64,000 nucleotides of DNA, taken from contig NZ_JAJUWU010000025.1 in the NCBI RefSeq assembly GCF_021390325.1, forward strand, positions 1 to 64,000, written 5' to 3'. A program made the translations under genes and the position numbers. Source of the stretch: Jiella avicenniae (GTDB lineage: Bacteria > Pseudomonadota > Alphaproteobacteria > Rhizobiales > Rhizobiaceae). Of this stretch, positions 1 through 9,321 are shown one piece after another. Below the pieces are notes generated by a model. It was not told where the DNA came from. It was given only the letters and a program-made list of their open reading frames with translations, and ran no database searches. Numbering within the stretch: the stretch's first letter is position 1; each line of letters begins with the position of its first letter.

Positions 1-1
1 C

Positions 2-115
2 TTCAATCGCATCAAACAGATGCGGGGCCTTGCCACCCGTTATGACCGACGGGCCGACAACTTCATGGCCGCGCTCAAGCTCGCTGCCATCCGCATCTGG
101 ATCAATGCACAATGA
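2..115 (+). CDS. IS5-family transposase, C-terminal end (cut by window edge)
   Basis: The reading frame enters from the left edge and gives 37 residues before a TGA. The segment IKQMRGLATRYDRRADNF followed by ALKLAAIRIW matches the helical C-terminus of IS5-family DDE transposases, where the last catalytic Glu lies just upstream and so outside the window. After the stop comes GAGTCCGCGCC and then CTAG at 125-128. That would fit an IS427-group element end plus a CTAG target duplication, but this is inference because the other end is not visible. Whether the element is intact cannot be judged. It lies about 200 bp from a tRNA gene, a common place for mobile DNA. Confidence 0.75.
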   Translation, partial: FNRIKQMRGLATRYDRRADNFMAALKLAAIRIWINAQ

Positions 116-313
116 GTCCGCGCCCTAGGCGGACGGCCGATCGACGGCCGTCGCCTTCGACCGTCTCGACGAAGCCGGTCGAACCGCCGCGCCGCCACTC
201 GGCTCGCCCATGCTTCGTGGGCCGGCCGGCATTCGGCTGCGTCCAATTCCGGGAAAATGCGGAGCGGACCGCGGGCCCGCGCCACGACGTGCGGGCGCCG
301 ACGGCGCCAGGGA

Positions 314-635
314 TGGTGCGGACGACGGGACTCGAACCCGTACTCTCTGTCGAGAAGCAGATTTTCGTACCACTTCGGCTTTCGCCGCCGCCTTGCCGAC
401 GTTCGTGGTCTGGACTGTCCCTTCGCCATGGCCCGAAGGCGTTAGGCGCCGCCCGTCCAGTCTCTACACCTTCCCTCGGCTCGAAAACTCGGACCGGGGG
501 CTTGGCTCGGGATTGGCCTGGGGCGTTTCCGCCCGTTAGCGTTCCCCGACTTTGAGCGGTTCTACGCCGCGGATTTCCCCGCGGGCACTCCAATCGTCAA
601 AAGTCTGCTGCGTCTACCGATTTCGCCACGTCCGC
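314..635 (-). tRNA. tRNA-Leu(UAA) interrupted by a group I intron
   Basis: Read on the minus strand, the 5' exon is 635-601 and starts GCGGACG; the 3' exon is 365-314 and ends CGTCCGC-A-CCA, so the acceptor stem pairs perfectly over 7 bp and CCA is encoded. The T arm is ACGGG-TTCGAGT-CCCGT. A long variable arm (TCTC-GACA-GAGA) marks a class II tRNA. Joining the exons gives the anticodon stem GCAGA/TCTGC with a seven-base loop CTTAAAA, hence anticodon UAA (leucine). The 235-nt interruption falls between U34 and A35, which is the position used by the tRNA-Leu(UAA) intron of cyanobacteria and plastids. Without splicing no functional anticodon arm can form. Confidence 0.93.
366..600 (-). ncRNA. 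Group I self-splicing intron in tRNA-Leu(UAA)
   Basis: The 235-nt insert has group I landmarks on the minus strand. The 5' exon ends in U and can form P1 with an internal guide GAGU (ACUU paired with GAGU, U-G wobble at the splice site). A P/Q-like pair is seen as GCGGGGAAA and ATCCGCGGC near 590-565. An R-like element AGAGACTGGACGG lies near 464-452 and an S-like element GACAGTCCAG near 418-409, together able to form P7. The last intron base is G (complement of 366), as required. It has no open reading frame for a homing endonuclease, so it is a minimal intron that may be mobile only in trans. Confidence 0.88.
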
Positions 636-971
636 CCGTTCTCTCCCGGCCTGCCGCTACCGCGTTCATTGACCGAACCGCTTCGCGCCGCCGTCCTCCT
701 GCCTTAGCGCTTTCGCGCGCTGCAAGGCAATCGCTCGCCCGCCCCCCGCGCCGAAGTCTCGCGGACGAGCCGCGACGTCCGGTGGCAGATGCGGCCTCGG
801 GCCTTCGCCCCCGGTTCGCAACCGTCGCCGACACGGGATCCGCGAGTCAAGTTTTGTTGAGCGCCAGCAACATCACCAAGAAAAGCGCTTAGCACGGGCA
901 AAAAAATCCGCTATGGTCCCTTCATGCCTTGGAAGTGCCGGATTCGATGATTTCGGGCAGGAGGGATCGCC
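636..971. other. Intergenic stretch, no gene seen
   Basis: These 336 bases lie upstream of both the split tRNA (minus strand) and the small gene at 972. They are GC-rich and contain no convincing coding frame. The promoter of the tRNA should lie just above 635, but I cannot pick out a clear -35/-10 pair. Confidence 0.5.
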
Positions 972-1205
972 GTGGCATTGCAGGAGAAAAGCGGAAGCCG
1001 GCCAGCAACGGGGACGGGCCTGTTCTGGGTCGATGCGCCGGAACTCGTTGAAGACGAAGCTTTTTTGCAGCGTCTGCGCGCCGAGAACGATGCCCTCGAC
1101 AGCTTGCGCCAGGCTCTCGACGCGGAAAGCCACGGTTTTGCCCGATTTTTGACTCGCGATGCCGAAGAGATGACCGGCGAAACCTTCGCGGACGCCGATT
1201 TCTGA
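972..1205 (+). CDS. Small acidic hypothetical protein (77 aa)
   Basis: The frame starts with GTG and has a perfect AGGAGG at 959-964 seven bases upstream, the main reason for calling it. The product is soluble and acidic, with a charged helical middle (residues about 24-58) and no signal peptide, membrane segment or cysteine. The sequence GLFWVDAPELVEDEAF near residue 16 is the most distinctive part. I do not recognise the family. It stands alone between the tRNA locus and a convergent methyltransferase gene, and its third codon positions are only moderately GC-rich. It could be a lineage-specific regulator or adaptor, but nothing visible supports a function. Confidence 0.55.
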   Translation: MALQEKSGSRPATGTGLFWVDAPELVEDEAFLQRLRAENDALDSLRQALDAESHGFARFLTRDAEEMTGETFADADF

Positions 1206-1451
1206 CGGCAGGCGACGTTGCGGCAGCAGCCCGATTGGGACGCTGTCTCTGCGTCCGGCTCGGGATCGACGGGCGAGGACGCCGATGCGCCCGCCCATCA
1301 AACACATCGCAAGCGCAAGACATGCGAGACGGGTCCGGAGCCGGCCGGGCCCTCCGAACGGACGCCCGGCGGCAGGCGCGGGTCCGCGCCTCCCGCCTGG
1401 CGTCGTCGTCTGCCTCGAAGCTCAGTGGCCGCGGCATTCGTCTCCCGGCGG

Positions 1452-2282
1452 TCAGCCACCCCGGCGCGCGACGAAGAGATGGCCGGGCGCGGGCCGGCCT
1501 TCCTGCATGCGGACGGTGATCGGCTCGAATGCGAGGATCGTGAACTCCGCCGCTTCGAGCGCCGCCCGCACGTAATCCTCGCCATGATGGAAGCGATGGT
1601 CGCGGCCGACGGCAAAGCCGCTCTCGCCCCCCGCCCCGTTGCTCGCCCCCTCGCCGAAGGTCTCCGTCGAGGCGACGAACAGACCCTCCGGGGCAAGCCG
1701 CCCGGCGACGCGGGCGAGCAGCGGCGAGAGATCGCCGAGATAGGGCAGCACGTCGGCTGCAAGGATCAGGTCGAAGGGTTCGACCTCCTCGAATTCCTCG
1801 AGGAACTCCAGCGCCTCGCCGATGTAGAGATGATCGTAGGCACCGCCGTCGAAGGCGATTTCGACCATGTTCTCCGACAGATCGACGCCGAGCATTTCGT
1901 CGACGCGGCCGTCGAGCGCGGCGCCGACGAGCCCGGTGCCGCAGCCGAGATCGAGCCCGCGGTCGAAATGCTCGAAGCCAAGCCGCGACAGGGCTTCGGC
2001 GGCGAGACCCGGCACGCCGTAGCCGAGCTGGCGCACCAGAATGTCCTCGAACGCATCGGCCTGCTGGTCGAACAGCGTCGTCACATAGGCATCGCCCGCC
2101 GAAGCCGGGGCTTCGCCGAGCCCGAGCGCCGCGAGCCGCAGCCGTGCCCCGACATGGTCTTCGGGATCGATCTCGAGACAGGCGCGATAGCCCGTTGCGG
2201 CCGCCTCGGCCCGACCGGCCTTTTCGGCTGCCAGGGCCTTGCGGTACGCGGCGTCGAGCGCCGCCTCGTCGAATGCGGTCAT
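1452..2282 (-). CDS. SAM-dependent class I methyltransferase with N-terminal TPR-like region
   Basis: The 276-residue product begins with a helical tetratricopeptide-like stretch (residues about 8-55, EKAGRAEAAATGYRACLEID). A Rossmann methyltransferase core follows. Motif I is LDLGCGTGLVG near residue 113, the acidic ribose-binding position is in VDLSENM near 134, and motif IV is DLILAADVLPYLGD near 173. No C-terminal domain indicates the substrate. Similar TPR-methyltransferase proteins in rhizobia are annotated only as type 11/12 methyltransferases. The gene is alone and runs in the same direction as the peptidase-like gene at 2411-3049, with a 128-bp gap. The methyltransferase fold is secure; the target could be a protein, a small molecule or a quinone-like compound. 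Confidence 0.85.
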   Translation of the reverse strand: MTAFDEAALDAAYRKALAAEKAGRAEAAATGYRACLEIDPEDHVGARLRLAALGLGEAPASAGDAYVTTLFDQQADAFEDILVRQLGYGVPGLAAEALSRLGFEHFDRGLDLGCGTGLVGAALDGRVDEMLGVDLSENMVEIAFDGGAYDHLYIGEALEFLEEFEEVEPFDLILAADVLPYLGDLSPLLARVAGRLAPEGLFVASTETFGEGASNGAGGESGFAVGRDHRFHHGEDYVRAALEAAEFTILAFEPITVRMQEGRPAPGHLFVARRGG

Positions 2283-2410
2283 ATCAAATCCTCATGCGAT
2301 GGCGCGGACGCCGATGCGTCGGGCGGTCGGAGACGACGCCACTCTTCCGAGCCAGGGCTCGACGGGCGCGGCAAAAAGGGGGGCGGAAGCGCTGGCAGCG
2401 CCTTTCGGCA

Positions 2411-3049
2411 TCAGGCGAGCGGCCGGGGGTCGGAGGAAGCCGTCGCCATCTCGACGAGCGCCATCGCCGCCGCCTCGATCTTGTCAATGGGTAGGCTCAA
2501 AAAGACGTCGGGCAAGGGCGGATGGGCGAGAAGCGCTTCCAGGCCCTCGTCGCTCGACGGCAGGTGGAAGAAGCCGAACCGCTCGACCCCGAGCCCGCCG
2601 GCGGCGAGCGCCAGACGATAGAGCGTGTCGTTGCACAGGTAGCCGCCCGCATTCGTCGACCACTCGAAATCGATGCCGGCCTCGCGAAGCCGCCCTGCCA
2701 CCTCGGTCCAGTCGAGCCGGCAGGCCAGCCGCTCCGGCCCCTCGCCGATCGAAGGGCCGGCGGGAAACCCGCCGAACGCATCGGCCCGGCCGAGCTCGCG
2801 GCGGTTGCGGGCGAGGAGCTCGACCCGAAAGCGTTCGGCCCGCAGATGCGCCCCGAACATCAGAACCGTCCGCGCCCCTCGCCGCCGGATCTCGGCCTCC
2901 AGTCGCGGCCAGCTCTCCTCCCAGGAAACGTCGAGGACGAGCGTCGAGACCGTCGACGGGAGACGACGATCGAGGCTTTCGACGAGATCCTGGGACGGGT
3001 TCCGGGCGACCCCCGGGAAGGCCGCGAAACCGACGACGAGAATCGACAT
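2411..3049 (-). CDS. Pyroglutamyl-peptidase I-like cysteine peptidase (family C15)
   Basis: This 212-residue protein has the length and layout of family C15 enzymes, which remove N-terminal pyroglutamate from peptides in the cytoplasm. The N-terminus SILVVGFAAFPG matches the usual VTGFEPF-type opening. The presumed catalytic residues are Glu72 (RAERFRVELLARN), Cys139 (NAGGYLCNDTLY, the nucleophile context) and His162 (GFFHLP), with spacing close to the characterised enzymes. The Phe-Pro motif and the loop after Glu are diverged, so substrate range could differ. The start ATG is the only reasonable one. The gene faces the cold-shock gene divergently. Confidence 0.85.
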   Translation of the reverse strand: MSILVVGFAAFPGVARNPSQDLVESLDRRLPSTVSTLVLDVSWEESWPRLEAEIRRRGARTVLMFGAHLRAERFRVELLARNRRELGRADAFGGFPAGPSIGEGPERLACRLDWTEVAGRLREAGIDFEWSTNAGGYLCNDTLYRLALAAGGLGVERFGFFHLPSSDEGLEALLAHPPLPDVFLSLPIDKIEAAAMALVEMATASSDPRPLA

Positions 3050-3340
3050 GGTCGAACGTATTCCACACGTTGTTGGGTGGGACAGTACTGACGGTGAAGC
3101 TGTGCCGCTACGGGACGCTTCGCATGTCAGGAATCTTTCACTTGCAAAGACGTCGGGAACCTAGCATTGTTCGAGCTGTTCGGGCAAATTCGCGAACACG
3201 GATAATGGACGAATTGCGTATCGGGAGCGCCTCTCCCGGGTGGGCTCGCGGGCCTGCGATGTATCGGTTCCTATCCTCGTCAAGACTTGCCTGCCGCCGC
3301 CCTCAGGGCGCCCATACATGCCGGGATAAGGATTCCGATA
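3050..3340 (+). promoter_or_regulatory. Divergent promoter region and probable long 5' leader of the cold-shock gene
   Basis: These 291 bases separate two divergent genes and are less GC-rich than the coding DNA (for example around 3120-3220). Cold-shock genes of the CspA family usually carry a long structured leader, and the space allows one here. No gene is visible. A precise promoter cannot be defined by eye. Confidence 0.35.
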
Positions 3341-3553
3341 ATGGCACAGACCGGGACGGTCAAATTCTTCAACACCGAAAAGGGCTTCGGTTTCATCAAG
3401 CCCGACAATGGCGGGGCCGACATCTTCGTGCACATCTCCGCCGTCCAGGCCTCCGGCCTGCCGGGCCTTCAGGAGAACCAGAAGGTTTCCTTCGACACCG
3501 AGCCGGACAAGCGCGGCAAGGGCCCGAAGGCCGTGAACCTGCAGTCGGCCTGA
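3341..3553 (+). CDS. cspA: CspA-family cold-shock protein
   Basis: The 70-residue product is a single cold-shock (OB-fold) domain that binds single-stranded RNA and DNA. Both nucleic-acid-binding motifs are intact: RNP1 as KGFGFIKP and RNP2 as DIFVHISAV. The ATG at 3341 is preceded by AAGGA with good spacing; an upstream in-frame ATG would add 18 residues with no family match. The gene is monocistronic. Such proteins act as RNA chaperones and transcription antiterminators, in cold shock or constitutively. The exact paralogue (CspA, CspD and so on) cannot be decided from the sequence alone. Confidence 0.95.
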   Translation: MAQTGTVKFFNTEKGFGFIKPDNGGADIFVHISAVQASGLPGLQENQKVSFDTEPDKRGKGPKAVNLQSA

Positions 3554-3565
3554 GCCGACCCCCTT
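3544..3565 (+). terminator. Possible terminator hairpin overlapping the cspA stop codon
   Basis: GTCGGC and GCCGAC form a perfect 6-bp stem with loop CTGA; the stop codon lies in the loop. The following CCCCCTTTC gives only a weak U-run, so termination efficiency is doubtful. Confidence 0.35.
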
Positions 3566-4176
3566 TCATCGAGGAGATCACGGGCGCCGGGCAAGACCTT
3601 CGCGGCCGTGATTTTGGCGTTCTTCCGCGATTGCCGGGCGATCGTGTCGTCGGCAGATCCGACGCTGCGCACCGCTTCCCGCGATCCCGCACACCCCGCC
3701 TCCGCGCCGCAGATCGCAGCGGGGCTCGTGGCCGGGCCGAGTTCCCTGGATCGCATCGGGCCCGATCGGGACGGTCGGGTCCCTTTCCTCTTGGCTCGAA
3801 CGGGCTGCAGGCCGGGTGACCGTTCCGAGCCGCGCTTCTGTTCCGCCGGATGCGTCGGCGTTCGTCGGCTGCGCCGCATCGGGGCCCGCCGGATGCCTCG
3901 CCTGCCCTTCCCGTTTTCTCGCGCCTCGGCGATGCCGCCGACATCGGCTGTACTCGTCGCCCGTCGCGGCCCTCGGGATCCCACGCGACCGGCCTGACGG
4001 TGGCCTTTCGGAACGACGACGGGGCGGGCCGGTGATGGACGCTGCCCGGCGAGAAGAGCGCCTCGGCCTCCGTCGCGTCGGTCGAAATCGCCGCATCGAA
4101 GCGAGAGGCGACCGTCGAAGCCGGCGACCGAACCACCTTGTCTCCCCGGACGCGTCGTTTCCCGAACGACCCGAGG
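3560..4176. other. Long intergenic region without a supported gene
   Basis: About 620 bases between cspA and the convergent ccrM hold open frames on both strands, but all are Arg/Pro/Ser-rich compositions typical of noncoding GC-rich DNA, and none has a family resemblance or a good ribosome site. I see no repeats or RNA gene. Confidence 0.5.
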
Positions 4177-5328
<1,152 letters not shown>

Positions 5329-5537
5329 TTACGCGGGAACAGTCGATATCGGCCATGGTTACCGAACAGCGTAAACAATCGATAAAGTCGTCGAAGAATG
5401 TTCGACCCGGCCCCGCGAAGGCCGGCGCACCGCAGGAACGGTTTGCGGGGGCGCGCCGCCGTGCTAGGGCCGCGCGGGCGGGCGTCCTGCCGCCTTCCAA
5501 CGACGACAATCCCGCCCGGATCCGAGAAAGGGCCGCC

Positions 5538-6218
5538 ATGGCGAAGCCACAGCTCATCATCTTCGACTGCGACGGCGTCCTCATCGATTCCGAGGTGATC
5601 GCAGCGAAGGTCCAGTCCGAGATGCTGCTCGAGGAAGGCATCGAACTCGATGCCGGGGAATCGGCTGCGCGTTTTGCCGGCCTGACCTGGAAGACCATCC
5701 TCGACCGCCTCGGCGAAGAGACCGGCCACCGCTTCTCCGAAGCGTTCATGAACCGCGTCGACGCGGAGATCGACCGCCGGCTCGGCACAGAGGCCGAGGA
5801 GGTCGCCGGGGCGCGGGAGATGCTGGAGCGGCTGGACCTGCCGCGCTGCATCTGCTCGAATTCGAGCGCCGCGCGCCTCGAACTCGAACTCGATCACGTC
5901 GGCCTGTGGGATTTCTTCCGCCCGAACGTCTTCAGTGCCGGCGACGTCGGCCGGGCAAAGCCGGCGCCGGACGTATTTCTCCATGCGTTGAAGAAGTTCG
6001 AGGTGACGGGGCCGCAATCCGTCGTCATCGAGGATTCCGTTCATGGCGTCACCGGCGCCCGGGCGGCCGGTTGCCGGGTCGTCGGCTTCACCGGCGCCGG
6101 GCACAGCTATCCGGGCCATGCCGACGCGCTCACCGAGGCGGGTGCCGAGACGGTGATCAACCGGCTCGCGGACTTTCCCGCGGTGGTCGAGGTGCTCGGC
6201 GACTGGCAGGACGACTGA
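5538..6218 (+). CDS. HAD-superfamily phosphatase (subfamily IA, phosphoglycolate-phosphatase/PGMB-like)
   Basis: The 226-residue product starts with IIFDCDGVLID, the catalytic motif I of haloacid-dehalogenase phosphatases with the nucleophilic Asp. Motif II is ICSNSS near residue 109. Motif III and the Mg-binding acidic residues are seen in GRAKPAPDVFLHAL and SVVIEDSVHGVTGARAAG. The helical cap between motifs I and II marks subfamily IA. Relatives include phosphoglycolate phosphatase, beta-phosphoglucomutase and 6-phosphogluconate phosphatase (YieH-like); the substrate cannot be chosen from motifs. The start at 5538 is taken because GAAAGGG lies upstream and the family motif begins right after it. 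The gene is monocistronic. Confidence 0.88.
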   Translation: MAKPQLIIFDCDGVLIDSEVIAAKVQSEMLLEEGIELDAGESAARFAGLTWKTILDRLGEETGHRFSEAFMNRVDAEIDRRLGTEAEEVAGAREMLERLDLPRCICSNSSAARLELELDHVGLWDFFRPNVFSAGDVGRAKPAPDVFLHALKKFEVTGPQSVVIEDSVHGVTGARAAGCRVVGFTGAGHSYPGHADALTEAGAETVINRLADFPAVVEVLGDWQDD

Positions 6219-6579
6219 GGATCCCGGCGAGGATTTGCTGCGCCGCAGATATACTAGCGCCGACGGCAATTCAGCTGAAACGGTGCAAATTACCGTAAGT
6301 CATAATGGTACGCTTCGTACCTCTATTTTTCGATTTTCGCACAAAGACCATGCTGAATATGCCGTTCGATATAGACTGTATCGAGAACCATCAGTAAGTT
6401 ATACTATTTTTGACAAGCCTGACTTACCTCCAGTTGCGGATGGAACCGAAATCACCCGTTAAAAGATTTTTATTTTTTCCCGTCCATCTGTAATGACACC
6501 TCGGTTCAGCGGGCGAGCGTCAAGCGCGGCCAATCCGATCGAGCCCTCCATTTTCGGTTGAACCCCGTCGAGAAAAACG
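6219..6579. promoter_or_regulatory. AT-rich intergenic region upstream of the chemoreceptor gene
   Basis: These 361 bases are much richer in A and T than the surroundings (especially 6240-6480, with runs such as TTTTTATTTTTT near 6466-6477). They probably hold the promoter and leader of the chemoreceptor gene. A 75-codon frame inside it has no good ribosome site and no recognisable domain, so I do not call it. Confidence 0.4.
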
Positions 6580-8373
6580 ATGTCCTTCCCATTCCGCAAC
6601 GGTGGCCTGGCCGGCCATAAGATCGCCGCGCTCAACGCGCTTCGTGCCAACGTGATGCTCGCCGACGCGAAGCTGAACATCACCTATCTCAACCCGGCGC
6701 TCGAGCGCCTCTTGCGCGAAGCCGAGCCGGAGCTGAAGCAGGAACTGCCGCGCTTCAACGTCGACGGCCTGGTCGGCAGCAACATCGACATCTTCCACAA
6801 GAACCCGAGCCATCAGCGGGGGATGCTGGCGGCGCTTCAACGGCCTCACAACGCCACGATCAAGGTCGCCGGGTGGATGTTCGACCTGCTCGTCTCGCCG
6901 CTGCGCGAGGGCAGCACGACCGTCGGCTTCGTCGTCGAATGGGCCGACGCCAAGGAACGACTGCTCAACGTGGACTACGCCGGCCAGATCGCAGCGGTCC
7001 ATCGCGCCCAGGCCGTCATCGAATTCGACGTCGACGGCACGATCGTGACCGCCAACGAGAACTTCCTCACCACGATGGGCTATAACCTGTCGGAGATCGT
7101 CGGAAAGAACCACGCGATCTTCATCGACCCCGCCTATCGCGACAGCGCCGAATACGCGACCTTCTGGCAAAATCTCCGCGCCGGCAGATTCCAGGCTTCG
7201 GAGTTCCGCCGCGTCGGCAAGAACGGCAAGGAGATCTGGATTCAGGGTTCCTACAATCCGATCTTCGACGCCGGCGGCAAGGTGGTCAAGGTCGTCAAAT
7301 ACGCCACGGACGTGACCGCGCGCGTCAAGGCCGTCGCCGAGATCGGCGCGGCGCTCGCCGACCTCGCGGAGGGTAAGCTCGACCGGCGCATCGACGTCCC
7401 GCTGACGCCCGAACTCGACCAGTTGCGCAACGACTACAACCAGGCGCTCGTGGGTCTCGAGGATGCCATCACACAGGTCAAGGGTGCGACGGCCACGATC
7501 GGCGAGGGCATGAGCGAGATCAATACGGCCGCCGCCGATCTTTCGCAGCGGACCGAGCAGCAGGCTGCGAGCCTCGAAGAGACCGTCGCGGCGCTGTCCG
7601 AGATCACTCGCGGCATCAACGGGACCGCCTCCGACGCGATGAAGGCGAACCAGGCGACCGCGACGGCGCTTCGCGATGCAGAAAACGGCGGTACGGTCGT
7701 CGCCCAGGCGGTCACCGCAATGAGCGCGATCGAGGCGTCATCCCAGAAGATCAGCCAGATCATCGGGGTGATCGACGAGATCGCCTTCCAGACCAACCTG
7801 CTTGCCCTCAATGCCGGCGTCGAGGCGGCGCGCGCCGGCGAGGCCGGCAAGGGCTTTGCCGTGGTGGCTCAGGAAGTCCGCGCCCTCGCCCAGCGCTCGG
7901 CGGAAGCGGCCAAGGAGATCAAGGGCCTGATCATGACCTCCTCGGAACAGGTCGAGAGCGGCGTGGAACTCGCCCGGGCGTCCGGCAAGTCGCTGGAAGA
8001 GATCGTCGCCCGCGTCCAGGAGGTCAGCCAGCTGGTTGCCGAGATCGCCCGCAATGCCGAGCAGCAGGCGAGCACGCTGAGGGAAGTCTCGTCCGCCGCC
8101 GACCAGATGGACAAGGTGACGCAGCAGAACGCCGCGATGGTCGAAGAGACGACGGCCGCCGCCCGCAATCTCAGCGGCGAGACCGAGCAACTGGCCACCC
8201 TCATGGGGCGCTTCCACACCGCCGGAGATGCCAGGGCGGCAGTGCGCAAACAACCCGCAAAGCCGGCTGCGGCCCATCCGCGAGCCGCGAACAATCAGGC
8301 GCGCCGGGCTGGCACTGTCGGCAATACGGCCCTGAAGGCGGCCCCGAGCGAGGAGAGCTGGACCGAATTCTGA
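6580..8373 (+). CDS. Soluble PAS-containing methyl-accepting chemotaxis protein
   Basis: The 597-residue protein has no transmembrane segment, so it is a cytoplasmic chemoreceptor. Two PAS-like sensor units occupy residues about 15-130 ([19 protein letters not shown]) and 145-250 ([18 protein letters not shown]). A HAMP-like linker follows near 255-310. The long coiled-coil signalling domain has the highly conserved hairpin tip [20 protein letters not shown] near residue 400, which binds CheA and CheW. The C-terminus SWTEF fits the xWxxF pentapeptide that tethers CheR/CheB for adaptation. PAS domains suggest redox, oxygen or small-ligand sensing, but no heme or FAD ligand can be assigned. No other chemotaxis genes are nearby. 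Confidence 0.95.
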   Translation: MSFPFRNGGLAGHKIAALNALRANVMLADAKLNITYLNPALERLLREAEPELKQELPRFNVDGLVGSNIDIFHKNPSHQRGMLAALQRPHNATIKVAGWMFDLLVSPLREGSTTVGFVVEWADAKERLLNVDYAGQIAAVHRAQAVIEFDVDGTIVTANENFLTTMGYNLSEIVGKNHAIFIDPAYRDSAEYATFWQNLRAGRFQASEFRRVGKNGKEIWIQGSYNPIFDAGGKVVKVVKYATDVTARVKAVAEIGAALADLAEGKLDRRIDVPLTPELDQLRNDYNQALVGLEDAITQVKGATATIGEGMSEINTAAADLSQRTEQQAASLEETVAALSEITRGINGTASDAMKANQATATALRDAENGGTVVAQAVTAMSAIEASSQKISQIIGVIDEIAFQTNLLALNAGVEAARAGEAGKGFAVVAQEVRALAQRSAEAAKEIKGLIMTSSEQVESGVELARASGKSLEEIVARVQEVSQLVAEIARNAEQQASTLREVSSAADQMDKVTQQNAAMVEETTAAARNLSGETEQLATLMGRFHTAGDARAAVRKQPAKPAAAHPRAANNQARRAGTVGNTALKAAPSEESWTEF

Positions 8374-8421
8374 GCGAGACGGCGAGGCGGGATCGCCGGC
8401 CGGAGCGGCGAAGATCCAAGA

Positions 8422-8458
8422 CGACCCGGGGCCGGCGTTGCCGCCCCCGGGTCGTTTC
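8422..8458. terminator. Strong hairpin between convergent genes
   Basis: CGACCCGGGG and CCCCGGGTCG form a 10-bp perfect stem with a 13-base loop, followed by TTTC on the plus strand. It lies between the convergent chemoreceptor and lipoprotein genes and could serve both directions. Confidence 0.65.
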
Positions 8459-8595
8459 GCATGTCGTCGCGGCGATTGCCGTCCGGGCCCGCCCGGACGC
8501 CTGTCGGTCGCGATGCGACCGATCGAGGCGCCTCATCGCGGCTTGCCGGTATCGCGTCGGCAGTCGCAGACCGCCGACGCAGCGGACCACCGAGC

Positions 8596-9192
8596 TCAAT
8601 TCTGCTTGGGCGGGCCTTCGTCGAAACCGGTGTAGACGATGACGCCGCCGATGACCGGCGCAATCAGGATATTGTCCTCGACATAACGGAAGGAGCGGGC
8701 CGTACCGCCCTTTTCGACCGATACGGAAATCTTGCCCAGATTCGAATAGATGACCCCCTCCTGGCCGACGACCGCGACCCGGATCGGCAATTGGAGGGTG
8801 CGGGACTTGGCCGCACGGCCCGGCATCAGCCGTCCTTCGACGCCGACGGTGATCTTCAGCTTGCCGCCGACGATCCGGCAATCGCGCTTTGCATTGACGA
8901 TCACCGCCTGATAGTCGAGCGCGTCGCCGTCCTTTTCCTGAATGGTGGACGTGCCTTCCCGGATCGACGCCTGCGGACAGAAGCGCGCCTCGCCCCGTTG
9001 CGCCGCAGCCATGCCGGCCGACGCGTCGTCGGGCTGATCGGGGGTCGCGGACGGCTCGGCCGCTACGGGTTCGGATGCGGCGGCCGGTGGGCCGAGATCG
9101 GTGTTCTGGACTCGGTCCATCGTGTTGCAGGCGGCGAGGCTTGCCGCGAACAGTGCGACGAGGAGGCTCCGGATGGCCGGCACGGTATGCAT
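8596..9192 (-). CDS. Conserved hypothetical lipoprotein
   Basis: The 198-residue product has a type II signal peptide: a charged start, hydrophobic LLVALFAASL and the lipobox LAAC with the lipidated Cys near residue 22. It is therefore predicted to be anchored to the inner or outer membrane. A low-complexity Ala/Pro/Ser-rich linker follows (about 35-60), then a compact beta-rich domain with two further cysteines (FCPQAS and RDCRIVGG). The tail VIVYTGFDEGP is the kind of ending seen in hypothetical lipoproteins of rhizobia. I do not recognise a functional family. It is divergent from thrC. Confidence 0.8.
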   Translation of the reverse strand: MHTVPAIRSLLVALFAASLAACNTMDRVQNTDLGPPAAASEPVAAEPSATPDQPDDASAGMAAAQRGEARFCPQASIREGTSTIQEKDGDALDYQAVIVNAKRDCRIVGGKLKITVGVEGRLMPGRAAKSRTLQLPIRVAVVGQEGVIYSNLGKISVSVEKGGTARSFRYVEDNILIAPVIGGVIVYTGFDEGPPKQN

Positions 9193-9321
9193 CGCTGGGT
9201 TCTTCCCTTACTGTGGCGGGCGGTTCTATATCAGCCGGATCTCGGATAGGCGACCCGACCGCCGGTGGGCAAGACGGACGATGGCCGGTCCACGGCCGCT
9301 CCGGCAAGGAGTTTTGAAGAC

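Noticed and set aside
112..555. Several overlapping frames over the split tRNA on both strands
   Set aside because: The DNA is explained by tRNA exons and intron; translated products are arginine-rich noise.
6235..6462. 75-codon frame in the AT-rich gap before the chemoreceptor gene
   Set aside because: No Shine-Dalgarno, no recognisable domain; better explained as promoter DNA.
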